Of a DNA stretch of 64,000 nt, positions 1 to 9,612 are shown piece by piece. The first letter of the stretch is position 1. Each line of letters starts with the position of its first letter. Made by a program: the position numbers and the translations under genes. Origin of the DNA: UBA6059 sp040219045 (GTDB taxonomy: Bacteria > Bacteroidota > Bacteroidia > Cytophagales > Cyclobacteriaceae). Where the stretch lies: the NCBI GenBank assembly GCA_965229505.1, contig OZ245881.1, positions 620,001-684,000 of the forward strand, in the 5' to 3' direction. The notes under the pieces are model-generated. The model was not told where the DNA came from, did no database searches, and worked only from the letters and a program-made list of their open reading frames with translations.

Positions 1-1
1 T

Positions 2-1201
2 AGCCAGTTTAGTATTTACAGTGGATCAGTCTTAATTCTTGAAGGGAGCAATGGTGGTGTCTTAGGACAAATCAGGAACATGAACATTTTCGCGGATGGG
101 TTGCAAACAGATATAGTCCAGCTCAATCATCTCATCCCTTTCGAACTCACGTCATTGGCTACTACGATAGATACTGCCTTTTTCCAAATCAACGAATACA
201 CGAATATCTCCATTGGTGAATTTGACTATGATACTAAGAAAGAGCATTTGAAGCTGCAAAATATCTCAGTGACCTTCACTGAAGACTGGAAAAAAGTGAG
301 CAAGCGCATCGGGAAGCAGATTGACCTCATCACTTTTGATCTGGGTGAATTGTCGATCAACGGTTTAGAATCGTCAAGCAGCTTCTATTCTGATCTCGAT
401 ATTAACGCAGGGTCTGTAAATATCAGTGGCCTTGATCTACACGACCACAGAGACAAGAATGTACCTCGACCCCCGGATACCGAAAAGCCTATGTTTGAGG
501 GAATGATTGAGGCTATACCCATAGTGCTGAAAATAGACACCATCAACTTGAAAGATGTCAATCTTAGCTACACAGAGCTCGGCGAGGATAAGACTCAAGC
601 AGGTACCGCCAACTTCAATGATATCAATGGCGTCATTACCGGAATCACAACCATCCAGGAACTACAGCAGGAATACGGTCACTTCACTGCATCACTCAAT
701 GCCAAACTCAACGGCGTGGCAGCTATGAAGGTGAAACTAGAAGTACCTTATGAACAGGAGGCTTTTACCGTAACTACCACAGTGGGCCACATGGACTTTG
801 CAATGCTCAACACTTCATCTATTCCGATGGCTGATATTGAGTTTGAGTCAGGCCAAATGGAAAAAATGGAATTTTACATGACCGCCTCCAGCACATCAAG
901 TGAAAATAGAATGGTACTTGATTATCGTGACCTGAAAATGGGAGTCATCAAGGACACAAAAAAAGAAGCGGGTAAAAGAAAGGAGTTGTTTTCAACAGTT
1001 GCCAATAGTGCCGTACGAGCTGACAATCTACCTGATGATAAGAAGTATGTCATAGCTGAGTACACGTCTGAACGAAACATCTACAGGGGGCCATTCAATT
1101 TTATTTGGCAGGGCGTCAAAGATGGTATGGCTCATATCATCCCGGTAGGCTCTGTTCGAATGGTAATCGGCGCAACAGGTAAAAAGAAGAAAGGTAAATG
1201 A
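2..1201 (+). CDS. AsmA/DUF748-like protein, 5' end outside window
   Basis: The frame is open from the first bases of the window, so the gene starts upstream and only about 400 C-terminal residues are visible; the first in-frame ATG is at 80 but is probably internal. The protein is rich in alternating beta-strand segments with repeated clauses such as INAGSVNISGLDL and IDTINLKDVNLSY, the style of AsmA/DUF748 envelope proteins that span the periplasm. It ends in a basic tail (GKKKKGK). No catalytic motif is seen. The AsmA-like assignment is an inference from strand pattern and composition; hypothetical envelope protein is the safe name. Confidence 0.6.
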   Translation, partial: SQFSIYSGSVLILEGSNGGVLGQIRNMNIFADGLQTDIVQLNHLIPFELTSLATTIDTAFFQINEYTNISIGEFDYDTKKEHLKLQNISVTFTEDWKKVSKRIGKQIDLITFDLGELSINGLESSSSFYSDLDINAGSVNISGLDLHDHRDKNVPRPPDTEKPMFEGMIEAIPIVLKIDTINLKDVNLSYTELGEDKTQAGTANFNDINGVITGITTIQELQQEYGHFTASLNAKLNGVAAMKVKLEVPYEQEAFTVTTTVGHMDFAMLNTSSIPMADIEFESGQMEKMEFYMTASSTSSENRMVLDYRDLKMGVIKDTKKEAGKRKELFSTVANSAVRADNLPDDKKYVIAEYTSERNIYRGPFNFIWQGVKDGMAHIIPVGSVRMVIGATGKKKKGK

Positions 1202-1470
1202 TATACAGAATAGTCTGAGAGTACCTACCAAAGGGACCAAGGCGGGTACATAAAACCTTTGATCAAAAACTCTGTAAGCAGTTACCTATCTCAAGTAACG
1301 ATAATGGTGGAGGCATCACTTTACTTACAAAATCAATCGTGTGATTGGAGATATTCTCCTGTTTTCAGAGAGGCTATATATTTTTCATCCCTCATAGACT
1401 GGTAAGTTCAAATCCGTCAAAATCTATTAGGCTGACCCTGTTGTCGGCTCCAATTTGACAGTGTTGTTCA

Positions 1471-2517
1471 ATGAAAATGCAAGTATTCACATGTCTCCTG
1501 GTGCTGTTTGGAACTCTACGGCTTAGCACCACTGCCTGTGCTCAATCGGAAGTGGAGATCAGAGCTAACGAGGATCAAATATCTACACCAACCTGGCGCG
1601 CTCTTGGTCCTGTACTTGGCAATCATATTCAGGAAACGTCAGGTCTCAATATCAATGAAGAGCTGTCCGAACAATACAACATTGAATATAGCTCTTTGAG
1701 GAAATTCTTAATCTACACGCTCAACTATACCTCCACGGATCTGAACCTCGCTAATGTCACCTATCGCTATCCTCATTATAATACTGATTCCATCCAGGCG
1801 GACTTCAGCGAGTTAGTAGTGCTTGGACTAATCGAAGAAGCATCTTTGGAAAGCTATAAGGCCACCATTGACGGCATGGAGATTCTGGGTACATACTGGC
1901 AGCTTCGTCTTGAACAGGCAGCAGCCTACGATGTGGTGGATCAAGCCTATCTCGAAATATTCAATTCTGTCCTTCAGAAAATCATCAACGAGGCTACCCT
2001 CATGGAAGGCAGTCGGTCGGTCCACGTACGGCTATCAAGTCGTCCCGACAACTTCGAAGAACTGCCCTTGATCATTCAAGTCACCGAACTGCTCAAGGAA
2101 TATACCGCCTTCATCAATGACATGAGCCACTACAAGTACGATCACCTCCTACAATCTCCGCAGGGTGAGCCCTGGGCAGATTTGCAGCTCAGTCCGATGG
2201 CTAAAGAGCTGATGAGCGCCTCCCGCGATGGTAGGGTTTATGAAATACAGCGCTGCTACGACCAACCCAACTGGCGAATGGGCAAAGAAGGTTGCGACAC
2301 AGCCATCAATGAGTTAATTGATATGGGCTTTGTCCAAACACAGGAAGGCACCATGATCCAAACTGAGGCGGGTGCTAAAATATCAGCCATCGCCGAAGCG
2401 CTGAATGATCAGATGCGTTACTCAGCCTGGCGGAGCATCACCATGGCGGAATATGAACTCTTTGTTGAGGGAATCGATTGGGTGTTGGATAATCTACAGC
2501 CAAACAATAATGAATAA
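1471..2517 (+). CDS. Exported helical protein of unknown function
   Basis: This 348-residue protein begins with a signal peptide (KMQVFTCLLVLFGTLRLS core, probable cleavage near ACAQ), so it is predicted to be periplasmic. The rest is mainly helical and charged. The C-terminal third (about residues 235-345) has the look of a winged-helix-like fold: a segment ending INELIDMGFVQ, then TEAGAKISAIAEAL and a final amphipathic helix, loosely recalling SCO6745-type helix-turn-helix proteins. No enzymatic motif is visible. It sits alone between two intergenic gaps of about 270 and 350 bases. The winged-helix suggestion is tentative. Confidence 0.75.
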   Translation: MKMQVFTCLLVLFGTLRLSTTACAQSEVEIRANEDQISTPTWRALGPVLGNHIQETSGLNINEELSEQYNIEYSSLRKFLIYTLNYTSTDLNLANVTYRYPHYNTDSIQADFSELVVLGLIEEASLESYKATIDGMEILGTYWQLRLEQAAAYDVVDQAYLEIFNSVLQKIINEATLMEGSRSVHVRLSSRPDNFEELPLIIQVTELLKEYTAFINDMSHYKYDHLLQSPQGEPWADLQLSPMAKELMSASRDGRVYEIQRCYDQPNWRMGKEGCDTAINELIDMGFVQTQEGTMIQTEAGAKISAIAEALNDQMRYSAWRSITMAEYELFVEGIDWVLDNLQPNNNE

Positions 2518-2869
2518 TTAGACGAATCTAATAGTGATTTTTCAGCGACCATTGAATGCTATTACTACAAAGGTGGTGAGGATTAAGTTAAGATTGATAT
2601 AGTGAAAATGGAACCTATCTGATGAACATTTGATTGATATCATGCTCATCGAATATTTGCCTCGCGAAACATCAATTTCTACTCTAAAAACAATGTAATT
2701 GTCCGTTGAAAACAGTTTCCAATATCCTTATTCGTCTTCCGAAAAAATATGCAATACTCTTCTGAATTACTGAAATGACATTTCCGCATATTACCTACAT
2801 TAACTTAAGCATTTGAAAAGTAAGTCAAATAATGAATATATTGAATGTTCAATTAGACTAAGATATAAG
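2518..2869. other. AT-rich intergenic gap
   Basis: This gap of about 350 bases has no convincing gene, hairpin or repeat. A TTG at 2813 opens the frame of the next gene, but the 19 residues it would add are charged and precede the signal peptide, so they were not included. Confidence 0.5.
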
Positions 2870-3514
2870 ATGAAAAAACTCGCTTTAGCAGTTTTACTGA
2901 TTGGATTAGCGCTCACTTCCCAGGCTCAAAAAGTTGAACTATGGGTTGGAGTAAGAGCCTCAGCAACTGGATCGAAAGGGCTCATTGCAAATCAATACCA
3001 AACCACCAATTTTGAGCCACAGGGCACCATTGCGCTTACGAGTAAAGAAGGTTGGTCTTTTTCGGCGGGATACGGGTTTGCCAAGGACTTATACGTAGCT
3101 GAAACATTTGAATATGATCTGAACGTAAGCACTTTGGCCGTTCGATTTAGAAAGGATCTACCAGTTGGTAAATCAACTGCAATCACTCCATTCTTAGGTT
3201 TGAATTTTAAGGGTTACAATTTCCCTGAATCGACGAATGCTGACAAATACTCAACAACCGTCTTTGGAATTGGAACCCAGTTAAACCACTACTTCACTCC
3301 TGGGTTTGGATTATCCTTTGAGGTGGAATATGAGGATTTAGGTGGTGCCTTAGGTGAGTTAGTGAATGAACCAGACTTTGCCAACAACGCCTTATTGGCG
3401 GCCGGAAGTGCGGCCAATGTATTACTGTACGAGCCTACAGGGTTTAAGATGAGTTTTGGGTTGATATTTGTTCTGGGGGGAGTTAACCATGTTTGGGGAG
3501 ATGACGATCTCTAG
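2870..3514 (+). CDS. Outer-membrane beta-barrel protein (porin family)
   Basis: The ATG at 2870 was chosen because it is followed directly by a signal peptide (Met-Lys-Lys, hydrophobic core, cleavage after SQAQ). The mature part of about 195 residues alternates polar and hydrophobic residues with glycine and aromatic turns (WSFSAGYGF, FLGLNFKGYNF, GFGLSFEVEYEDL), typical of the small 8-stranded Bacteroidota outer-membrane barrels. The last strand runs into a glycine-rich end (LIFVLGGVNHVWG). The 3' end overlaps the start of the following caspase gene, so the two are probably translated together and the barrel may serve that protein. No substrate can be inferred. Confidence 0.75.
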   Translation: MKKLALAVLLIGLALTSQAQKVELWVGVRASATGSKGLIANQYQTTNFEPQGTIALTSKEGWSFSAGYGFAKDLYVAETFEYDLNVSTLAVRFRKDLPVGKSTAITPFLGLNFKGYNFPESTNADKYSTTVFGIGTQLNHYFTPGFGLSFEVEYEDLGGALGELVNEPDFANNALLAAGSAANVLLYEPTGFKMSFGLIFVLGGVNHVWGDDDL

Positions 3515-5519
3515 TCTGCAGTATTTTATTGTGGTTCTTGCTTTCCTTGTCTGCCATAGTTTACCAGGGCAAGAAACGCATTCGAAATTTAGTACCGGGA
3601 GCGGTGACAATGGTCGAGCCGCCTTCTCCCAAGACGGTCAGTTTTTGGGGGTACTATCTGGGAAAAACAGTGTCAATATATTCAAAGCTGAATCCGAACT
3701 ACGAACCACCGAGATCAAAATTACAGATTTCGTCGATGTTCATGAGCTAGCTTTTGGTGAAAAAAATGACTGCTTTATTGCAGGGGAAACTACCAGTTTA
3801 TTTATGCTAATGAAGGCAGATTTAGCTTCTGGAATTTATGAACCTTTAGCTAATTCCAGTGCTCAAATAACGGGACTTGTCACAATACCAGGCAAGGATT
3901 TAGTCGTCTATTCTAACTCTGAGGGGTATGTGGCAGCCGTTAATATTGCAACGAAAGAGCACGTCTGGACAACCAAGGGGCATAAGAAATATGCATTGGA
4001 TTTGTCATACTCCAGAGAAAGCAAGCTTATCGCCTCTTCAGGTTCAGATGGTCGAGTCGTAATTTTTGATCTTTCTGGTAAGGTTCTTAAGGAAGTGGAG
4101 ATATCAAAAGAATGGGTGCGAGAAGTATGTTTCTCTCATTCGGGGGATCACATTCTTGCCGGTACGGAAAAAGGAATAGTTTATAAGATCATGCCGAATG
4201 ACGACTACAAGTCAGAGATTGTTCCTGTTGGGCCTATGGAAGGAAAGATTACAGAAATTGCGCTAGCTCCTAATGATGAGGCAGCTGTCATATCTTCTTT
4301 TTTTAGCGAGGTGGTAATATGGTCCTTTAAGGAAGAACGCGAACTAAGGAAGTATGATGTCAAAGGGGCTACCGGAGGTGTAAGAGGAATCGCTATTAAT
4401 CCAAATGGAAAGACCTTTTATGTATCCTCGTCGGGGAACAAGAATATTTCGACTTATGATGTGAGTGTTCTTAGAATCATTCCAAAATTTCGGTTCAAAG
4501 ATGAGGACGACAAGACTCCTCCATTAGTTTATATTTCCGAACCAGCAAACCTGTCCTCCGGTACGGTGAACTTCTCTGGTGATCTTATGAAGATAGTTGG
4601 CTCTGCCGTAGATGAATCCGGCATTCATTTTATCAAAATAAACGGGATTGAAGCGAAGTTTAATCAGAATGGGAACTTCAGTATGTTCATGCCTCTCCAA
4701 ATGGGTGATAACTTCATTAACATCGAGGTTCAGGATGTGAATGAGAACACTACCGTAAAACGATTTACTATACGTCGGAAGAACTTAGATGGAGAGCAAT
4801 ACGATCCCACTTTAGCCAAGAATTACCTCTTCATAGTGGGAATCAATAAATATGAGCATTGGCCTCAACTATTCAATGCCGTACGCGATGCAGAAGATGT
4901 GGCAAGTACATTAATCGGAATGTACGATTTCACCTTTAGCAATGTGAAGATGCTGCTGGACGAACAAGCATCCCTCAACAACATTTATGTAGAATTGACA
5001 AAATATGTTGAGGAGATTGGCCCTCAAGACAACCTGGTTATATACTATTCTGGGCATGGGCATTATGATCAAATATTGAATGAAGGTTATTGGATTCCCT
5101 ACAATGCCAAAATAAATTCACCTGGAGATTATCTCTCCAATAGTAATTTGTTGAAGGTGGTCAATAGCATAAATTCACAACACACTTTTATGGTGGTGGA
5201 TGCCTGTTTCTCAGGATCCTTGTTTGCAACCTCGACCAGAGGCTACACTGATAACGTGGAGAAGTACAAATCACGATGGGGTCTTGCATCAGGCAGATTA
5301 GAGACAGTCTCCGATGGTGCCTATGGTGAAAATAGCCCCTTTGCGACCATTTTTCTGGATTACCTGAAAAACAATCAAAAAGATGAATTTCCGGTTTCCG
5401 AACTAGTTCAACATGTCAAAGTAGGTGTTGCCGATCAAAACAATCAAACGCCAATTGGAAATCCATTAAAAAGTATTGGAGATGAGGGAGGAGAGTTTAT
5501 TTTCAGAAAGAAGAACTAA
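3489..5519 (+). CDS. Exported WD40-like propeller with C-terminal caspase domain
   Basis: This protein of about 676 residues has an N-terminal signal sequence, a WD40-like propeller (clauses LIASSGSDGRVVIFD and VVIWSF), a short Ig/PKD-like beta domain and a C14 caspase-type domain from about residue 450. The catalytic dyad is visible: His523 in YYSGHGH and Cys573 in VVDACFSGS. Family proteins are cysteine proteases, usually cleaving after Arg/Lys in bacterial orthocaspases. ATG 3489 is preceded by GGGGGAG six bases upstream; ATG 3501 is the alternative. Either start overlaps the barrel gene. The signal sequence places it outside the cytoplasm, unlike caspase effectors of phage defence. The target is unknown. 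Confidence 0.88.
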   Translation: MFGEMTISSLQYFIVVLAFLVCHSLPGQETHSKFSTGSGDNGRAAFSQDGQFLGVLSGKNSVNIFKAESELRTTEIKITDFVDVHELAFGEKNDCFIAGETTSLFMLMKADLASGIYEPLANSSAQITGLVTIPGKDLVVYSNSEGYVAAVNIATKEHVWTTKGHKKYALDLSYSRESKLIASSGSDGRVVIFDLSGKVLKEVEISKEWVREVCFSHSGDHILAGTEKGIVYKIMPNDDYKSEIVPVGPMEGKITEIALAPNDEAAVISSFFSEVVIWSFKEERELRKYDVKGATGGVRGIAINPNGKTFYVSSSGNKNISTYDVSVLRIIPKFRFKDEDDKTPPLVYISEPANLSSGTVNFSGDLMKIVGSAVDESGIHFIKINGIEAKFNQNGNFSMFMPLQMGDNFINIEVQDVNENTTVKRFTIRRKNLDGEQYDPTLAKNYLFIVGINKYEHWPQLFNAVRDAEDVASTLIGMYDFTFSNVKMLLDEQASLNNIYVELTKYVEEIGPQDNLVIYYSGHGHYDQILNEGYWIPYNAKINSPGDYLSNSNLLKVVNSINSQHTFMVVDACFSGSLFATSTRGYTDNVEKYKSRWGLASGRLETVSDGAYGENSPFATIFLDYLKNNQKDEFPVSELVQHVKVGVADQNNQTPIGNPLKSIGDEGGEFIFRKKN

Positions 5520-5553
5520 ATTATTCTTTAGAAAATCACTAAATCTCGACAAT

Positions 5554-5964
5554 ATGAAAATCAAAATACTCGGCTTAGTCCTTGGCGTCTTCGTCTTCCT
5601 GGGTAGTTGTCAGCAGACTGTATCAACAGATACTTCCCAAAGCAAAAAAGGCATGGTCAAGGTGACGATACTATATCCCAATGGTGACGGTAAAACATTC
5701 GACATGGACTATTATGCCAATAACCACATGCCAATGGTTGCCACGCTGTTAGGTGAATCACTGAAGTTTTTCGCCATTGATGAGGGGGTTTCAGGCAGGA
5801 CGCCAGATGAACCCATACCATATCTAGCCATTGGTTATTTATACTTTGACAAGCTCTCAGACTATCAAGATTCTTTCGCGCCGCATGCGGAAAAAATAGT
5901 TGGTGATATCCCGAACTACACTAACATTCAGCCGATTCTTCAAATTAGCAAGGTATTGCAATGA
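5554..5964 (+). CDS. EthD-domain lipoprotein
   Basis: ATG 5554 opens a lipoprotein signal peptide with lipobox FLGSC, so the protein should be anchored to a membrane. The rest is a single EthD-type ferredoxin-like domain: VKVTILYPNGDGKTFD, the DMDYYANNHMPMV segment with the family's conserved His-Met region, and a closing YTNIQPILQIS strand. EthD proteins are small dimeric alpha-beta barrels found near oxidative degradation genes; the reaction is usually undefined. It follows the caspase gene by 34 bases on the same strand, and its 3' end faces the amine oxidase gene across a hairpin repeat. Confidence 0.85.
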   Translation: MKIKILGLVLGVFVFLGSCQQTVSTDTSQSKKGMVKVTILYPNGDGKTFDMDYYANNHMPMVATLLGESLKFFAIDEGVSGRTPDEPIPYLAIGYLYFDKLSDYQDSFAPHAEKIVGDIPNYTNIQPILQISKVLQ

Positions 5965-6039
5965 CTATAATCATAGTCTGACGACCGTTCTACTCGTATG
6001 CACAGTCCTCCTCTATGAAGAGCCTCATTAAAGTGACCG

Positions 6040-6107
6040 CTCAGAGTCCCTTTCAGGTGACTCTGAGTAGTGATTTCATCTCAGAGTTCTTTGCGAGTAA
6101 CTCAGTC
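6040..6107. repeat. Double-hairpin intergenic element, copy 1
   Basis: The first hairpin has perfect 9-base arms, CTCAGAGTC (6040-6048) and GACTCTGAG (6059-6067). The second starts CTCAGAGTT at 6080 and has a degenerate right arm near 6099-6105. The same two-hairpin unit recurs at 8514-8589. Here it lies between the 3' ends of two convergent genes, where it could end transcription from both sides. Confidence 0.75.
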
Positions 6108-6116
6108 TCAACCGCC

Positions 6117-8072
6117 CTATTCCGGTAGGTCCAGCGCAGGATTGTGATCAAAGAAATCAAAAGGTCGAATCTCAAATGAATGCCAAAGCACCGGCATCAC
6201 CGGCCAGTCCTCAGCCCTTACCATATGGTGCATGCCGATCGTATACCACAGTACGATATCCTTGTTGTTGATGTCGCGATTGGCACTGGTCCATGCTGGC
6301 AAGCCCATACCCGGAGTACTCAAGGTCGGATAGTCGCCAGCGGCAAACAGCTCCGTCGGGTCATAAGGTGTTGCCCACAGGTGATGGTTGATGAATCCCA
6401 CGCGCATTCGTGGATAGTCGTCCTCGGAGAGCAACGTATTGGCTGTTTTGCCGGGCATCAGCTGATAGCTCGTGGGATAGCCCACACCATTCTTTTTGGT
6501 AGTGCTCAATACACGCCACAGGGTTGGCTTGTTGAGGTCGATGTTCAATTTGACGTCAGATTCACGCTCAGCGATTTTAGGATTGTTGACCCACACGCTC
6601 CTTCGTGGGTGTCCCTCAGGTAGCATCTTGCGTTGCAATCGGCTAAGCTCGATTTGATTGACCGGACCATCTACATCCAGGTCAATCCTGTAACTGAAGT
6701 AGTGATCGTGATTGACCGCTACAATGTGGGGATCCACGAATCGCCCGTATTGATCATCAGGTTCACCCTCAACAGGGCTGGTGGCATCCTTTTGTGCCAC
6801 CACCTTTGCCTCTGCGATACCCGTTGCTCCAGCTAAGACGCGTATAGATCCATCTTGCTGGAAGACCCAATCAAAGAGGTAATCGTAGTTGCCAAGCACC
6901 GCTGCAGCTCGTACGACCAGGTCTCTCTTTACCCTACTTTCGTTGGCAGCATCTCCATTGTGCCTCCAGGAAGGGTCGCCTGTTTCGCGCTCGAAAATAG
7001 CCACAAGGTTGGCCTTGGGAAGCGGTCGACCTTGATCATTAGAAAATAATCCATCCATATAATGAGCATAATCAGGGGCATCCTGGCCTGGAAAGAGCGG
7101 CTTGATCAGTCCTCCAGCAGTGTATTCTCCGGCATCTATGAAGTTCCTGGCGAACCAGCCAAAGCCCTCATCCATGTAGGGGACGAAAATCTCCGACAAA
7201 TTACCCTGATACATCACGGGACGTTCCTCTTCCCCGTCCTGATAGGTGACAGTAGAGATAATGAGCCCCACACGGTGGTCAGGCCTCACATGAAACTTCC
7301 ATTTCTGCCATTCTATCACATAGCCATCTACCGTAAATCCGGCACCATTGGGCTGTGATACGATGAAAGGGCCGGGCACGTCACGAACATTTTTGGTTGA
7401 TAAGTTGTCAAAATCTGAATTCACAGTGGCCATGGGCACGGCTCCTTCGTCCACTACCGTGAGTACTTCGCCAGTATTCAGATCTACTAAGGCCGAGAGA
7501 CCACCGATTTCTCTACCCCACGTATTTCTGACATATCTGGGGTCTGTGCAATTACAAATTCCTACTCGTTTTCCCTGGTATTGTTCTTCACCAAAGTTAG
7601 CCCTGGGTCCAATGAAGCAATCCAAAAAAGAGAAGTCCTCATAGCCTCGTGCCTTCAGGCCGGCGACAAAATCAGGATGCTCCAGTACTTTATCAATCAT
7701 AGATGAAAACTCACTATCCAACCAGGTAGCCTGAATGCCTTCCAGCTCTCGGAAAGCAAGTTCTTTTTCGTTGGTAAGATCTACTTCCGCCCGATAGTAC
7801 TTACTGTTATGATGTACTGTGGCGTATGCCTGCCGGGGTAATTTCTGATCTGGTGACCAGTTCCATACTTTTTGTTTTTCCGGCTCAATCAGGTTGATCA
7901 TCGAGAAGCCTGTGGAGTCATTCAAATGACCTGCCTTTCTTAAAGTTTCCAGTACTTTCCAATATTCCTGGTAAGTCAAAGGATCAAGTGGATGAGAGGT
8001 CTGTGCTATGCCGCTGAAGGAGATAGCAAAGCAAAAAATGATTAGAAATAAGCTTTTGAATAAGGCTTTCAT
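6117..8072 (-). CDS. Copper amine oxidase (primary-amine oxidase), exported
   Basis: This 651-residue protein has a signal peptide ending GIAQ and the full copper amine oxidase signature. Tyr396 in NYDY is the residue converted to the topaquinone cofactor, Asp313 in FIDAGEY is the catalytic base, and copper ligands are His455 and His457 (NHDH) and His616 (MHHMVRAEDWP). The position usually Thr in TxxNY is Val here. The enzyme oxidises primary amines to aldehydes with release of ammonia and hydrogen peroxide; export suggests use of external amines. It is monocistronic. The 174-base upstream gap faces the divergent 8247 gene. Confidence 0.95.
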   Translation of the reverse strand: MKALFKSLFLIIFCFAISFSGIAQTSHPLDPLTYQEYWKVLETLRKAGHLNDSTGFSMINLIEPEKQKVWNWSPDQKLPRQAYATVHHNSKYYRAEVDLTNEKELAFRELEGIQATWLDSEFSSMIDKVLEHPDFVAGLKARGYEDFSFLDCFIGPRANFGEEQYQGKRVGICNCTDPRYVRNTWGREIGGLSALVDLNTGEVLTVVDEGAVPMATVNSDFDNLSTKNVRDVPGPFIVSQPNGAGFTVDGYVIEWQKWKFHVRPDHRVGLIISTVTYQDGEEERPVMYQGNLSEIFVPYMDEGFGWFARNFIDAGEYTAGGLIKPLFPGQDAPDYAHYMDGLFSNDQGRPLPKANLVAIFERETGDPSWRHNGDAANESRVKRDLVVRAAAVLGNYDYLFDWVFQQDGSIRVLAGATGIAEAKVVAQKDATSPVEGEPDDQYGRFVDPHIVAVNHDHYFSYRIDLDVDGPVNQIELSRLQRKMLPEGHPRRSVWVNNPKIAERESDVKLNIDLNKPTLWRVLSTTKKNGVGYPTSYQLMPGKTANTLLSEDDYPRMRVGFINHHLWATPYDPTELFAAGDYPTLSTPGMGLPAWTSANRDINNKDIVLWYTIGMHHMVRAEDWPVMPVLWHSFEIRPFDFFDHNPALDLPE

Positions 8073-8246
8073 AGTCGAAGTTTTGATTGGGTAATCTTAC
8101 AAGATAAGAGAATTATGGAATGAAACTACTACGATGGTTTTTGGCCAGTACACATTTTGTGACCTGTGCTGATTAGTGTGTGCTATTCAAAACAACCTCG
8201 GTCTCAGATCGTTTTTATATAGGGCACTCACTAAAAAGGAAATACT

Positions 8247-8471
8247 ATGGCACTAACAGACTTAACAAAAAAGACGAAAGAGGAGCTGGCAGGAAGGATT
8301 AATGATCTGGAAAGGCTTATCTCCAAAAAAGGCATTGGATCAAGCTACGTTTCTAAAGTGGAAAAAATTCAGCGGCGTGTGAATATTGTATTCTTCCTGG
8401 GCGCTATCACGGCCGTAGCTGGCCTGTTCACCTGGCTTTCGCTCAGAGGTGGGGATGAGGATGACGCATAA
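8247..8471 (+). CDS. Small single-pass membrane protein
   Basis: This 74-residue protein has an N-terminal amphipathic, coiled-coil-prone half (TKEELAGRINDLERLI), a basic stretch, one transmembrane segment (IVFFLGAITAVAGLFTWL) and an acidic tail (GGDEDDA). No family is recognised. It is divergent from the amine oxidase gene and followed by the second copy of the double-hairpin repeat. Confidence 0.65.
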   Translation: MALTDLTKKTKEELAGRINDLERLISKKGIGSSYVSKVEKIQRRVNIVFFLGAITAVAGLFTWLSLRGGDEDDA

Positions 8472-8513
8472 GCAAGGCTAATGTGGTCATCGCTGAAGCG
8501 GTGTTTACAGGCC

Positions 8514-8589
8514 CACTCAGAGTCCGTTTCAGGTGACTCTGAGTGAGTAGCGTTTCCATCTCAGAGTTCTCTGCGAGTAACTCTGAGTG
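8514..8589. repeat. Double-hairpin intergenic element, copy 2
   Basis: Hairpin 1 pairs CTCAGAGTC (8516-8524) with GACTCTGAG (8535-8543) and extends to CAC/GTG. Hairpin 2 pairs CTCAGAGTT (8560-8568) with AACTCTGAG (8579-8587), perfect over nine bases. All four arms share CTCAGAGT or its complement, so alternative pairings are possible. It matches 6040-6107 over most of its length and sits between two plus-strand genes. Confidence 0.8.
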
Positions 8590-8650
8590 GGGTTGAACTC
8601 TGGCTGAGATTGAACTCAACACTTCTCTCACTCAATACTATCTTTGCGTT

Positions 8651-9526
8651 GTGAGGAGTATTTGTGCCATCATCCTATTTCTAATTGTCGAAAGCTGTTC
8701 GCTATCGAATTATCAGCGGCAGGGACGTGTAGCTCCCAAATCCTACCATCAAACCATCAGCTTTACCACCTTCAAATCAGTAATCACCTTACCGGTGGAG
8801 GTCGATGGAGAATATAGGAATTTTCTCTTTGACACAGGTGCGCAACTCTCTCTGCTGCAGAGTGATGAGACTAAAGGTAAGCGCATGTCTGTATCAGGTG
8901 CCTCCAAGCGAAAGGTCTGGCTGTACCGGCACAAGGTCAGTTCGATGCGTATCGGCGATGTGGATTTCAAGAAGGTGAATGTACTGAGCGGGGACTTTAC
9001 AGGGCTGAAGGAGCAAATACCAGATTTTGGAGGATTGATCGGCCAGTCGATACTCAATAAAGCCAATTGGAAAATCGATTATCCAAACCGAACACTGGAG
9101 GTTTCCAATACGCCTTTTCCTCTCGACTCTATGCATGCCATACCCATCATTAGATCCGGTGGTTCTCCATATGCTGACATCAGTATCGCCGGAACCACTT
9201 ACCGCGCCATTATTGATCTGGGCTCCTCTGCCAAAGGTCTCAACGTACCCGATGATCACCCTTTGGCACAGCGGCTCATGGACAAGTTCACCTTTGAGGG
9301 ACACACGCGGGATATCTACACCATGGGTGGATTACAGACAGTCACAGAGCGGGTAGGCACTTTGCCCTTTGTGTGGCTTTCAGGAGTAGGCTTCAAGGAT
9401 GTGCCCGTTGATATCCGCAACTCCAGCGACCTCAGGATCGGCATGAATTTCTTCAAAGATTGTGTGCTGGTCATCGACAATGATGCCGGGGTGTATCGGT
9501 TGAAGAAAGTGGCACAATCACTGTGA
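8651..9526 (+). CDS. Retropepsin-like aspartic protease, lipoprotein-like
   Basis: The protein has a GTG start and a signal sequence with a possible lipobox (VESC). It contains two retropepsin-like halves: the first carries FDTGAQLSLL (catalytic-type DTG) and the second IIDLGSSAKG, a DLG variant. Bacterial exported proteins of this class resemble pepsin-like domains but few have been shown to cleave peptides. A TATCTTTG box (8639-8646), resembling the Bacteroidota -7 element, lies four bases before the GTG, which would give a nearly leaderless message. It is convergent with the large caspase gene. Confidence 0.8.
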   Translation: MRSICAIILFLIVESCSLSNYQRQGRVAPKSYHQTISFTTFKSVITLPVEVDGEYRNFLFDTGAQLSLLQSDETKGKRMSVSGASKRKVWLYRHKVSSMRIGDVDFKKVNVLSGDFTGLKEQIPDFGGLIGQSILNKANWKIDYPNRTLEVSNTPFPLDSMHAIPIIRSGGSPYADISIAGTTYRAIIDLGSSAKGLNVPDDHPLAQRLMDKFTFEGHTRDIYTMGGLQTVTERVGTLPFVWLSGVGFKDVPVDIRNSSDLRIGMNFFKDCVLVIDNDAGVYRLKKVAQSL

Positions 9527-9612
9527 CTTTCATTCGGAGTACCAATCATAACACTGCGAAATGTAAGGAGTCTCCTTGCTTCATTGTCAATACTAAGATT
9601 GCAGTGCCTACT

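Noticed and set aside
3489..5519. Caspase protein as a phage-defence effector
   Set aside because: It has a signal peptide and no neighbouring sensor, cyclase or nuclease genes of known defence systems.
6180..7644. Series of plus-strand frames
   Set aside because: They are antisense shadows of the copper amine oxidase, which has full motif support.
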